This document shows, one piece after another, positions 8,715 through 16,415 of a stretch of DNA of 37,089 nucleotides (positions are counted from its first letter, which is position 1; every line of letters begins with the position of its first letter). This DNA is from a virus. The stretch covers positions 1-37,089 of the IMG/VR virus record IMGVR_UViG_3300024357_000015. One strand, 5' to 3'. The translations under genes were made by a program, and so were the position numbers. The notes beneath the pieces are model-generated. The model searched no databases. It saw nothing but the letters and a program-made list of their open reading frames with translations, and was not told where the DNA came from.

Positions 8715-9023
8715 TTATTCAAAATCCTTCATTTTATACCAGGATGTTGTTGATTCGTCCCATCCATAATATGCGTCTGTGGGTTTTGCAACAGGGGCTT
8801 CCCATTGCCAGCTGCTTTGATTTAGAACCCATGACTCATATGGTTTTGGATTAATAAAAACATCATTTTCAGAATCATACATGCTTCCTACGCCAGCTCT
8901 ATTTCCTCTAAATGAACCATCTGGCGAAAACTCTACCCAGTTATCACCTATAAGTAAATCTAATGATTCTGAAAGCACTGTATTTACAACTTCATTATTT
9001 TCAATTTTAGCAAAATATTTCAT
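8715..9023 (-). CDS. tail-fibre accessory protein
   Basis: 102 aa. It starts MKYFAKIENNEVVNTVL and contains 'INPKPYESWVLNQSSWQWEAPVAKPTDAYYGWDESTTSWYKM'. The KPYxSWxLn..W.W..P pattern is common in small proteins next to phage fibre genes, often annotated as fibre-assembly or structural proteins. It closely resembles the protein at 13030-13332, which occupies the same place after the other Gly-rich fibre gene. It overlaps the upstream gene by 4 nt (ATGA type). A chaperone or capping role for the adjacent adhesin is inference. Confidence 0.65.
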   Translation of the reverse strand: MKYFAKIENNEVVNTVLSESLDLLIGDNWVEFSPDGSFRGNRAGVGSMYDSENDVFINPKPYESWVLNQSSWQWEAPVAKPTDAYYGWDESTTSWYKMKDFE

Positions 9024-10072
9024 CCGTATGACCTCACAATAATTATTCCATCTTTACCAGAGTCTCCAGTAGAGTTTGGGTTAGATCCTCCACCAGATCC
9101 AGCATTTCCATACCCATTTGGAGCAGACCCTCTAGTATTTGACTCATGCGCTGAGCCATATCCTCCTGTAGAATAAATAATTCCAGTTATTGGACTCAAG
9201 AACCCACTGCCACCTGCTCCTGCAGAACTACTAGAACCTGATCCTCCAGCTCCTCCGCCGCCACCGCCGCCACCGCCTGCATGTTGCGTTGAATTATCTA
9301 CTCCTCCGCCGCCGTAGCCAATTCCTAAATTAGTTCTTCCTCCACTAGGAGTTGTTTGAATTGAAGATCCTCCACTTTTACTTTGTCCTGACCCTGATTT
9401 AGCTGCACCAGAACCGCACCCACCATTTCTTCCATTATAATCTGAATGTCCTGGTGCTCCTCCAAGTGCTGTTAAAGTTCCAAATGTTGTGTTTCCGCCT
9501 GCGTTATTTGAGTTTCCTCCACCACCAGCTCCTACGGAATAAGATGTTCCTGCTGGAATTGGGAATAGAGTTACAAGAATTGATCCTCCCCCGCCTCCAC
9601 CTGGTCCATGTTGATATGAAGCTCCTCCGCCGCCATGAAGCTCAACATCTGCAACTGGCATAGCAAAAACTGGAAGAGTGTACGTACCAGTTCCAGCAAA
9701 TTGTTCTATTTTTGCAGTTACCAATGAGTTATCAAACCATTGATAATATGCTGCAGAAGGATCTGCGTATGCAGAAGTGTTTGTATCTACAGAAACTTTA
9801 TATAAATTTAAAATATCGTTTGGGATTCCAACAATTTGTATAGATGTAAAAGGATGATTTACAGAAACTAATTTATTTAATGGTACACCAGTTGTTGATG
9901 TTCCAACAAAGTAGGCGTAGCCGCTAGAAGCACTAGATGAAAATACAGCATAGGTTCCTGCAGAACCAGATCTATTCCACGTAATAGCAGCCGAAGACAT
10001 TCTTACACTCTTTATGTAATTCATGTTTGGCTGTCCGCCACCTGATGTAGGCGGGAAATTATTAACTGCCAT
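9020..10072 (-). CDS. glycine-rich tail adhesin, cassette copy A
   Basis: 350 aa. The N-terminal half is non-repetitive (NMNYIKSVRMSSAAITWNRSG...GYAYFVGTSTTGVPLNKLVSVNHPFTSIQIVGIPNDILNLYKV) and matches the same part of the 13329-14459 protein. From about residue 140 it becomes a Gly/Ser-rich domain with runs of Gly, ending in IIIVRSYG. The layout suggests an attachment domain plus an exposed receptor-binding tip. It overlaps both neighbours slightly, and forms one of two copies of a four-gene cassette. Confidence 0.75.
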   Translation of the reverse strand: MAVNNFPPTSGGGQPNMNYIKSVRMSSAAITWNRSGSAGTYAVFSSSASSGYAYFVGTSTTGVPLNKLVSVNHPFTSIQIVGIPNDILNLYKVSVDTNTSAYADPSAAYYQWFDNSLVTAKIEQFAGTGTYTLPVFAMPVADVELHGGGGASYQHGPGGGGGGSILVTLFPIPAGTSYSVGAGGGGNSNNAGGNTTFGTLTALGGAPGHSDYNGRNGGCGSGAAKSGSGQSKSGGSSIQTTPSGGRTNLGIGYGGGGVDNSTQHAGGGGGGGGGAGGSGSSSSAGAGGSGFLSPITGIIYSTGGYGSAHESNTRGSAPNGYGNAGSGGGSNPNSTGDSGKDGIIIVRSYG

Positions 10073-10407
10073 TAAACGTCAATCTCCGTTCCATAAACAT
10101 TGAACGAGACTAAACCAGAAGAAGAGCGTACAGTTAAAACATCATTTTGATTCATGGTTATTCCAAGACTAAGTGCCTGAGTTGAGTTTGCTCCAACCTG
10201 AACATCATATGCAACATACATATCATTTGTAAGTGTTGCGCCATCTGGACGGACTGCAATTCTATATGTTGCAGAATCTCCAGAATCTCTATTTGCTACA
10301 GTTATTGAACTAACAACTGCATCTTTTGTTCCATTAACTGTATAAATATCCCAGTCAGTATTTGCTGCTGGGGACTTTTGTCCTAATACTCTATATCGTG
10401 TTGCCAT
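10072..10407 (-). CDS. small beta-rich virion protein, cassette copy A
   Basis: 111 aa: MATRYRVLGQKSPAANTDWDIYTVNGTKDAVVSSITVANRDSGDSATYRIAVRPDG. It matches the proteins at 14459-14794 (MAIHYKVLGQVLPSAASTW) and, more weakly, 15385-15687 in the 'VVSSITVANR...YRIAVR' core. All-beta composition and position between shaft and adhesin genes suggest a fibre connector or baseplate accessory protein. No enzymatic motif is seen. Confidence 0.65.
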   Translation of the reverse strand: MATRYRVLGQKSPAANTDWDIYTVNGTKDAVVSSITVANRDSGDSATYRIAVRPDGATLTNDMYVAYDVQVGANSTQALSLGITMNQNDVLTVRSSSGLVSFNVYGTEIDV

Positions 10408-10410
10408 TTA

Positions 10411-10776
10411 TTATACTCCTACCAATAAGAATGCGTGTAGCGATGTTCCCGCTCCAGCTACCTGGTTTACTGCGGAGACTCTTGCAGCATCAATATCAGC
10501 TAACGCAGTCGCTCTGTCTGTGTTAACATCTGACAAAGAGTTTACACGCTTTGTCTCTAATGAAGCTAAAGATGTTGTTGTTTTTGTTTCTAATTCTGTG
10601 ATTTTTGCTGCTGTAGCTGCCACAATGTCATTGACACCAAGTAGGCCACCAAGTTCGCCAAGAGCCTTGGCCATGTAGATCATGTCCTGGGCATTCATAG
10701 CCGTGGTTGATATTGCGCTTGTCATTTCTGACTTTAGCGCATCAATTTGCGTTGATAAACTATCGTAACTAGGCAT
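10411..10776 (-). CDS. coiled-coil fibre shaft protein, cassette copy A
   Basis: 121 aa, almost entirely helical, with a heptad-like stretch 'DIVAATAAKITELETKTTTSLASLETKRVNSLSDVNTDRATALADIDAARVSAVNQV'. It is a clear paralogue of the 14796-15164 protein. Probably forms a trimeric shaft or linker in the tail. An ATG in another frame (ATGAATGCC) lies close by; the ATG at 10776 continues into the conserved MPSYDSLSTQIDALKSEM start. Confidence 0.65.
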   Translation of the reverse strand: MPSYDSLSTQIDALKSEMTSAISTTAMNAQDMIYMAKALGELGGLLGVNDIVAATAAKITELETKTTTSLASLETKRVNSLSDVNTDRATALADIDAARVSAVNQVAGAGTSLHAFLLVGV

Positions 10777-10793
10777 TCATAATCACCAACCTT

Positions 10794-10799
10794 AGTATA
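10794..10799 (-). promoter_or_regulatory. possible extended -10 promoter in the fibre operon
   Basis: On the minus strand TGATATACT is an extended -10 (TGN-TATACT), 18 nt upstream of the ATG at 10776, within one of the few gaps in this operon. No -35 match is seen. Confidence 0.25.
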
Positions 10800-10814
10800 T
10801 CACGAGCCATATTA

Positions 10815-11405
10815 TTAGATACCTAATCCTAGCTCTAGACTTGTTATTCTAGCGTTAAAGCTGTTTACTGTGGCTGTAAGGGAAGCAATCTGAGATGCTA
10901 CCTCCGCCGCAAAGTTAGGGTTGTCGTTTAGAGCGTCTGACAGTTCGCTGAGGGTATTAAGAAGGGCTGGAGCAGCCCCTACAAGGTTAGATATAGCCGT
11001 GTCCGTATATGTATTGGCAGAAGTCAAGGCATTGGCTGCTGCAGAGGTTGCAAAGGTCTGGGTGGCTAGTAGAGCGGTATTAGCAATTCCATGGACATTT
11101 GTAGTTACTGAGTTATGGGTAGATATAGCAGACGATACAGAAGAATTTGTTGCTAGAGCAGATGTATCTGCAATTCCATGTACATCTGTAGTATCGTTAT
11201 TATGAGCAGTAATTGCCGATGTTAGATCTGATGCTAAAAGGTTAGCGTAATTTAAAACTCCCCACGCCGCTGAGCCATTACCAATCTTAAACTTGTTTAA
11301 TGTTGTATCAATTCCAATTTCACCAGCCTGAAGAACTGGATTATAGGTAGCCCAGTTTGCCGTAGTATCTCTACGTAACTTAAAAGTAACATTCATTGTT
11401 GTCAT
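10815..11405 (-). CDS. fibre protein with Mtd-like N-terminal domain
   Basis: 196 aa. The N-terminus 'VTFKLRRDTTANWATYNPVLQAGEIGIDTTLNKFKIGNGSAAWGVLNYA' fits the N-terminal domain of phage major tropism determinant-type and related receptor-binding proteins. Two repeats of 'HNDTTDVHGIADTSALATNSSVSSAISTHNS' follow, then 'LLNTLSELSDALNDNPNFAAEVASQIASL', shared with fibres at 3451 and 15694. The protein ends after a short coiled coil, without a large tip domain, so it may be a shaft or partner subunit. Its start overlaps the upstream gene's end. Confidence 0.65.
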   Translation of the reverse strand: MTTMNVTFKLRRDTTANWATYNPVLQAGEIGIDTTLNKFKIGNGSAAWGVLNYANLLASDLTSAITAHNNDTTDVHGIADTSALATNSSVSSAISTHNSVTTNVHGIANTALLATQTFATSAAANALTSANTYTDTAISNLVGAAPALLNTLSELSDALNDNPNFAAEVASQIASLTATVNSFNARITSLELGLGI

Positions 11406-11608
11406 GCTGGGTTTGCGTCTCCTCCATCATAAGAAACCATAGAGGCAAGTCCTCCTGTTACTAGGTCTCCGTCGTAAGAATGTGTATGTTCAAATACTAC
11501 CGCTGGGTCTGTAAATAATTCCCATACAATACCTGTCCAACGCCATCTAATGCCGCCAGATTCAAATGTTTGTCCAACCGCAGGGCTGGATGGAAATATT
11601 GTAGCCAT
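11402..11608 (-). CDS. small fibre-associated protein
   Basis: 68 aa from ATG 11608 (MATIFPSSPAVGQTFESGGIRWRWTGIVWELF). The frame is open further upstream to 11668, but that extension (MLRHNHRYLF...) overlaps the kelch-like gene and is not fibre-like, so the shorter start is preferred. The 'G.RWRWTG..WEL' pattern is a variant of the W/Y-rich module found at the start of several fibre proteins here. No Shine-Dalgarno sequence; a TATAAT lies 6 nt upstream of the ATG. Confidence 0.55.
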   Translation of the reverse strand: MATIFPSSPAVGQTFESGGIRWRWTGIVWELFTDPAVVFEHTHSYDGDLVTGGLASMVSYDGGDANPA

Positions 11609-11615
11609 AAAACTA

Positions 11616-13019
11616 TTATACCTTAACAGCGTATGAAGGAACAGATATCTGTGATTGTGTCTGAGCAACTAGATAGTAATTGCTATTTTCTGTGTAGTGT
11701 GCATATTGTGTAGCACTTCCAGGAGTCTTGGCAACATTTAGAACTGGAGTAGGAGCCCAGTATTGTGGTGTCTCTACTGGTGCTGGCAAGAATCCTGTTG
11801 CAATATATGCAGCTTTAGAATATTTATTATTAAATTTATCATATAGGAAATCTGCATCTTCATGGTATGTTCTACCATTCATGTTTCCGAGGGTAGTAAA
11901 TGAAGCACCTTCTAAAAGCCCTGTTGTCTTATAATTCTTAATTGTAGTATATGTGTTTGTAGCTGGATCATAATATCCAAACCAGTAGTCGAATAGAACT
12001 CTAGATCCCTTGTCTACTGCTGTATAGCGAGTACCTGAGATATAGCACTTACCTTGATATGAGAATGTAAATGTCTCATCTGCTGAAACTGATGGGAACC
12101 CGTTCATTTTAGCAATTGGAGACCATGTGTTTGTAGATCCATTCCACTTATATGCTAGGTTGCCGTAGTAGTGTGATGTTGGTACGTTAGATGTCTCTAG
12201 GTAGTGTTGTCCAAATGTATAAACATTTCCATCTCCAGGAGCACACATAAGAATGTTCATTGTATTAAGAGCATCTGGATAAGCAGCCTTAGCTGTCTGT
12301 GCAAATGCATTTGTAGACATATCCTTCTGAATAAATGTAGTATACATTGTCTGGCTATGAGCTTGTACTCCACCATTGGAGTTATATACTCCGCCGCCAA
12401 TTATATAAAGTTTATTATTTACATAGTCATGTGCAAATGAAGCACCACGATAGTTATTTGAATATAAATCTTGTGAAGCAAATGTTGAGCAGTTTACTAC
12501 TTTACCTGCATAGTAAGCATTGTTAGATACGTTATATGTAGGGTATGTCCATGCATAATCAGTTCCGCCAACATTTCTTGTTGTAATAGTGTTTGTTAGC
12601 TGAGTTGCAGGAGTTGTAGGAATAGTAATATTTGGGGTAGTGTTTGTATTTGAGCTAAGACCAGATGCAACTATAGCATTTGAATTTGCTGGCCAGTATA
12701 CATAATCGCTATCGCTTACTAGTACAATTTTTGCCCATTGTTTTGATGGGTTAAAATTAAAGGCTGTTGAAAAATCTGGAGTAGGAAATGATGAATCAAT
12801 TACATTTCCATCTCCGTCAAGAATATTAATGTATGCAACATTTACTGGGGCAGATCCACTAAATGTTAGATTATAAATACCTGCGTTTACAAGCATGCCT
12901 ACGTTAAGAATAAATATTCTTTGCTTTACCTGCGCTGATGTAGATGGTGCTTTGAACGTCAAAGTACCGCCGAGGGCGGGTAAGGAGTTTTTGGATACTA
13001 GATCCAGTGTTACTGCCAT
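11616..13019 (-). CDS. kelch-like beta-propeller fibre protein
   Basis: 467 aa. The first about 140 residues look like a beta-sandwich virion domain (SLPALGGTLTFKAPST...RIFILNVGMLVNAGIYNLTFSG). From about 150 on, repeated units with small-residue turns, aromatic residues and phrases such as 'KLYIIGGGVYN', 'GNVYTFGQHY', 'GKCYISGTRYTA' and 'YYDPATNTYTTI' resemble kelch repeats, which form beta-propellers that bind glycans or proteins. Likely a receptor-binding protein. Kelch assignment is from repeat appearance; the blade count is not certain. Confidence 0.65.
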   Translation of the reverse strand: MAVTLDLVSKNSLPALGGTLTFKAPSTSAQVKQRIFILNVGMLVNAGIYNLTFSGSAPVNVAYINILDGDGNVIDSSFPTPDFSTAFNFNPSKQWAKIVLVSDSDYVYWPANSNAIVASGLSSNTNTTPNITIPTTPATQLTNTITTRNVGGTDYAWTYPTYNVSNNAYYAGKVVNCSTFASQDLYSNNYRGASFAHDYVNNKLYIIGGGVYNSNGGVQAHSQTMYTTFIQKDMSTNAFAQTAKAAYPDALNTMNILMCAPGDGNVYTFGQHYLETSNVPTSHYYGNLAYKWNGSTNTWSPIAKMNGFPSVSADETFTFSYQGKCYISGTRYTAVDKGSRVLFDYWFGYYDPATNTYTTIKNYKTTGLLEGASFTTLGNMNGRTYHEDADFLYDKFNNKYSKAAYIATGFLPAPVETPQYWAPTPVLNVAKTPGSATQYAHYTENSNYYLVAQTQSQISVPSYAVKV

Positions 13020-13029
13020 TTAGATCTCC

Positions 13030-13332
13030 TTATTTTTCAGTATTCGGTACAGCTACCCATTCTTGGGAATCTTCATCCCAATAATGTCCAATTAAGAATG
13101 ATTCTCCACTAGGTGATACCCAATTAAAACTTTCATCTAGAATCCATGACTCATAAGGCTTTGGATCTATAAATTTTTTATTATCTGGATCCCAAGAATC
13201 GCCTGCGTTTGTATCTTTAGTGCTTTCTGTAACCTTTATATATGTTCCAACAAAAAGTGATATGTTGGAATCTTCGCACTCTATTGTATTCTCAACAATA
13301 TTTTCTTGATTAATTTTAGCATATTTACTCAT
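13030..13332 (-). CDS. tail-fibre accessory protein, cassette copy B
   Basis: 100 aa: MSKYAKINQENIVENTIECEDSNISLFVGTYIKV, then 'FIDPKPYESWILDESFNWVSPSGESFLIGHYWDEDSQEWV'. It matches the protein at 8715-9023 along its length, including KPYESW and the final WdE..W pattern. It follows, with a 4-nt overlap, the Gly-rich adhesin gene at 13329-14459, the same order as in copy A. Role probably in assembly or capping of that adhesin. Confidence 0.65.
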   Translation of the reverse strand: MSKYAKINQENIVENTIECEDSNISLFVGTYIKVTESTKDTNAGDSWDPDNKKFIDPKPYESWILDESFNWVSPSGESFLIGHYWDEDSQEWVAVPNTEK

Positions 13333-14459
13333 GGTATGTAGTACCTCACAATTACTGCTCCAGAATCTCCACCGTTTCCATTAGGCTGGGAGTTTACAGT
13401 TGCATTTCCATGTCCACCATGTCCATATGCAGAATATCCATCCCAACCCTGTGATCCATGTCTTCCATCTGGAGACTGTCCATATGCTCCACCTCCAAAT
13501 GAGTGGTTGCTTCCTACAATATCACTTACGTGACCAGCACCTCCTGATGGATAGTTACCAGTAGTTCCTTCTTGACCAGCTCCCATTGCTCCACCTCCGC
13601 CACCTGAAGCACGATTATTACCGTGGCCACCATGTGAAGCAGAAGCACCTCCAGCATGTCCACCATGAAAAGCTGGAGATCCTGCTGTTCCTAAACCAGT
13701 TCCAGCAGATTGTGTTGTTCCAGAAACTGGAGCCTTATAGCTATAAGCTCCACCGTTTCCACCAGCATTACCAACATTGCTTCCACCATTTCCTTCGGAT
13801 CCATGATCTCCACCACCACCACCACCTAATGCATAAACGTTACCAAAAAAGCTAGTGCCACCGTTTCCACCAGTGCTACCACCGCTTCCCGCACCACCTA
13901 TTGTTACTGATGTTGTTCCTACAGCTTGATATGCTGTAAGCTTTACAACGTTTCCGCCTCCGCCGCCACCGCCACCGCCGTGACCAGAGTGATTTCTTCC
14001 ACCGCCACCGCCGCCACCGACAACTACAACATTTACTAATGGTAAAGCATTGTTGGGTAGTACAAAGTTGCCAGAGCCTCTAATTATTGATGGAAAAGAT
14101 GGTATTGCTAATTTTCCTATTGAAGGATCGGCAGCAAACGGATTATTAAAAACTGTAGTTGACTTAACTTTAGCTTTGTAAAGGCTAACCATATCGTTTG
14201 TTGGAGCAATAACATCTATTCTTGTAAAAGCATGTGACACGTTAACAAGTCTGTTTAGAGGTGCGCCAGTAGAAGTTCCAGAACCTACAAAATAAGCATA
14301 ACCAGATTCTTGATTTGTTGAATAGAGGGCATAGTATCCAGATGTTCCACCCTGAGCCCATGAACGGTTGTATGTTTGCATGTGAATAGATGCAACAAAC
14401 GTCATGTTTGCTTGGCCTCCGCCACCTCCGACTGCTGGTAGTGTATTAAATCCTGGCAT
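13329..14459 (-). CDS. glycine-rich tail adhesin, cassette copy B
   Basis: 376 aa. The N-terminal part (NMTFVASIHMQTYNRSWAQGG...GYAYFVGSGTSTGAPLNRLVNVSHAFTRIDVIAPTNDMVSLYKAKV) is homologous to the 9020-10072 protein. The rest is a Gly-rich domain with 'VVVVGGGGGGGRN' and many GG/GN/HGG turns. This copy is unusually rich in His within the Gly-rich domain (for example HSGHGGGGGGGGG and HGGHAGG), unlike copy A. This could reflect different receptor or metal-binding behaviour of the tip. Confidence 0.75.
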   Translation of the reverse strand: MPGFNTLPAVGGGGGQANMTFVASIHMQTYNRSWAQGGTSGYYALYSTNQESGYAYFVGSGTSTGAPLNRLVNVSHAFTRIDVIAPTNDMVSLYKAKVKSTTVFNNPFAADPSIGKLAIPSFPSIIRGSGNFVLPNNALPLVNVVVVGGGGGGGRNHSGHGGGGGGGGGNVVKLTAYQAVGTTSVTIGGAGSGGSTGGNGGTSFFGNVYALGGGGGGDHGSEGNGGSNVGNAGGNGGAYSYKAPVSGTTQSAGTGLGTAGSPAFHGGHAGGASASHGGHGNNRASGGGGGAMGAGQEGTTGNYPSGGAGHVSDIVGSNHSFGGGAYGQSPDGRHGSQGWDGYSAYGHGGHGNATVNSQPNGNGGDSGAVIVRYYIP

Positions 14460-14794
14460 TATGCATCAAGCTCCGATCCGAATAGATTGAATGCGATTGA
14501 TGTTGAGGGAGCATAGATTTCAACGATATCTCCTGCTGAAAGAGTCATTGAAAGTTGAAGTGCTTGTGATACACCGCCAGCTGCTGCTGTGTCGTATACA
14601 AGAGTCTGCTTGTCGTTAGCGGCTGCGCCTGCTACACGAATACGCACACGGTATAGAATATCGTCTGCTGTTAAATTTGCTACGGTAAGAGATGAGCATA
14701 CTGCCTCCTTACCTGTTGGCACAGCGTATAACTGTGTCCATGTTGAGGCTGCGGATGGTAATACCTGCCCCAAAACCTTATAATGAATTGCCAT
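14459..14794 (-). CDS. small beta-rich virion protein, cassette copy B
   Basis: 111 aa: MAIHYKVLGQVLPSAASTWTQLYAVPTGKEAVCSSLTVANLTADDILYRVRIRVAG. Same length and pattern as the 10072-10407 protein. It sits between the coiled-coil gene and the Gly-rich adhesin gene in both cassettes, so a connector role is likely. It overlaps the following start by 1 nt. Confidence 0.65.
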   Translation of the reverse strand: MAIHYKVLGQVLPSAASTWTQLYAVPTGKEAVCSSLTVANLTADDILYRVRIRVAGAAANDKQTLVYDTAAAGGVSQALQLSMTLSAGDIVEIYAPSTSIAFNLFGSELDA

Positions 14795-14795
14795 A

Positions 14796-15164
14796 TTAAA
14801 TCATGCTCCCTATGAATAGCACATTGAAGTTAGTCGATGCGCCAGTAATTTGATTTAGAGCACTTGTTTTAGCAGAATCAATATCTGCCAATGCTGTTGC
14901 TCTGTCAGCATTTACGTCAGCCAATGAGTTAACTCTCTTTGTTTCCAAATTTGCAAGAGCTGTGGTCTTAGCTGTGTTTACCTCAGCAATTTTATCTGCT
15001 GTTGCGGTAACAATATCATTTACTCCAAGCATTCCGCCCAAAGTTTCTAGTGCTGATGCAAGATAGACTAGATCTTGTGCAGTATAGGTAGAAGCACCTA
15101 CGCTTGCAGCGATCTCAGACTTGATAGCGGTAATTTCATTCGCTAACGAGGTATAGTCAGGCAT
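14796..15164 (-). CDS. coiled-coil fibre shaft protein, cassette copy B
   Basis: 122 aa, mostly helical: 'LANEITAIKSEIAASVGASTYTAQDLVYLASALETLGGMLGVNDIVTATADKIAEVNTAKTTALANLETKRVNSLADVNADRATALADIDSAKTSALNQI'. It aligns with the 10411-10776 protein without gaps over most of its length. Probably a trimeric linker. Its ATG overlaps the upstream stop by one base. Confidence 0.65.
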   Translation of the reverse strand: MPDYTSLANEITAIKSEIAASVGASTYTAQDLVYLASALETLGGMLGVNDIVTATADKIAEVNTAKTTALANLETKRVNSLADVNADRATALADIDSAKTSALNQITGASTNFNVLFIGSMI

Positions 15165-15388
15165 TACATCAACTCCATTTTATTCATTTTTAGTGCCATG
15201 GCAATTTGGTAACCCATTTTTTGCCAGCCACCTTTTGTGTACTGCTCAAGTGTATCATGAGTGGTATTAAAATACAGGTCTCCGTGTCCAGGATTTTGTG
15301 GTCTTTCTTCTACAGTTCCGACTGGAATTGCTGATGCTGGAGCGGTAGCAGTAATGACTGTTGACGAGCTAGCCACTCTTATACTCAT
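15164..15388 (-). CDS. small fibre-associated protein with W/Y-rich module
   Basis: 74 aa. Contains 'NPGHGDLYFNTTHDTLEQYTKGGWQKM', the GDLYFNTT..L..Y....W..M module also seen at 336, 1955, 15694 and 16416. The C-terminus (QIAMALKMNKMELM) is short and Met-rich. It looks like a stand-alone copy of the fibre N-terminal module. It has tight overlaps with both neighbours. Confidence 0.55.
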   Translation of the reverse strand: MSIRVASSSTVITATAPASAIPVGTVEERPQNPGHGDLYFNTTHDTLEQYTKGGWQKMGYQIAMALKMNKMELM

Positions 15389-15687
15389 GGGGTTATAATT
15401 CCCGAAATATGAAATTTGACACCTGCGGTAGACGCAAGTCCTGTAATCTGCAAGTTCTGTGCGAGCACAGTACGCATGTCAAGGATCATAGTGTCATTTG
15501 CGCTAACAGCAATCTCATCTAGATATTCAACGCCGTCAAATCGAATTGTAGCGGTAGTTGCTGTAGCTCCTGTATTTGTAATGGAGATATTGGTTACGAT
15601 GGCAGTCTTGTTTGCGGGAACGGTATACAACAGTGTTGATGTTGTATTTGCTGCTCCCCTAAAAAACTGTGTTGGTGTGTTTGCCAT
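15385..15687 (-). CDS. small beta-rich virion protein
   Basis: 100 aa: MANTPTQFFRGAANTTSTLLYTVPANKTAIVTNISITNTGATATTATIRFDGVEYLDEIAVSANDTMILDMRTVL. It resembles the two 111-aa cassette proteins in the 'TVPAnKTAIVTNISITN' core, which is a common jelly-roll-like motif in phage minor virion proteins. Start preceded by GTAGGAG. Confidence 0.6.
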   Translation of the reverse strand: MANTPTQFFRGAANTTSTLLYTVPANKTAIVTNISITNTGATATTATIRFDGVEYLDEIAVSANDTMILDMRTVLAQNLQITGLASTAGVKFHISGIITP

Positions 15688-15693
15688 AATCTC

Positions 15694-16404
15694 CTACAAT
15701 GCTCCCATAATTATACCAATTTCAGTGTCCAAAACGGAAGCCTTTGTTACGTTAATTTCATTATACACTGAAGTAGCAAAATCTGCATTATCTCCTATAG
15801 CCGCCGCAATTTCATTAAGCGTATCTAGGGCTCCAGGAGCCGAATCTATAAGATTGGTGATTCTGGTATCAGTATAGGCATTTGCGGTTGTTACAGCCCC
15901 AGCAACAGCTGTTGCAGTGGCATCTACGGCTCTCTGGTTAGTAAAGTATTTATTATTTGCACCTTCAGATAATGAATCTGTAGTTCTTGCTAAAAAGTCT
16001 GAGGCAAATGTAGTTGATGAGTATGGTGTTACCCATGTTGTAGCATAATCATTTGTTGAAGATTTGGCTGGAACCTGCCCAACTGTACCGCCAGTTGGAA
16101 GACCAGGGCCAGAAGGTCCAACAGGTCCAAGCGAAATTTCTACCCAATAAGTTCCATCATATGTATAGAAGTGTGGATCTACGTTATTAAACCAAAGATC
16201 GCCTTCTGTGTATGTGGATGGTGGGTTTGACCCAATGTGTACTGCTGCTCCGCCGCCAGATCCAACTTCGACCCAGCCTGTAGCGGTATAAACTCTAAAA
16301 TTATTTGTTGTGGTGTTTAGATAAAAATCACCAAGCTTTGGGTTAGCAGGATTAGTTGCTAATGATATTGCATTTAACGGGACTAATCTTTTTATAGAAG
16401 ACAT
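15694..16404 (-). CDS. tail fibre protein with short collagen-like segment
   Basis: 236 aa. N-terminus has 'KLGDFYLNTTTNNFRVYTATGWVEV', then a second copy 'TEGDLWFNNVDPHFYTYDGTYWVEIS', a short collagen-like stretch GPVGPSGPGLP (about residue 93), then fibre repeats (LARTTDSLSEGANNKYFTNQRAVDATATAV) and 'ALDTLNEIAAAIGDNADFATSVYNEI'. It lacks a large C-terminal tip. Likely a short fibre or shaft partner. GGAG precedes the ATG. Confidence 0.7.
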   Translation of the reverse strand: MSSIKRLVPLNAISLATNPANPKLGDFYLNTTTNNFRVYTATGWVEVGSGGGAAVHIGSNPPSTYTEGDLWFNNVDPHFYTYDGTYWVEISLGPVGPSGPGLPTGGTVGQVPAKSSTNDYATTWVTPYSSTTFASDFLARTTDSLSEGANNKYFTNQRAVDATATAVAGAVTTANAYTDTRITNLIDSAPGALDTLNEIAAAIGDNADFATSVYNEINVTKASVLDTEIGIIMGAL

Positions 16405-16415
16405 TTATATTCTCC

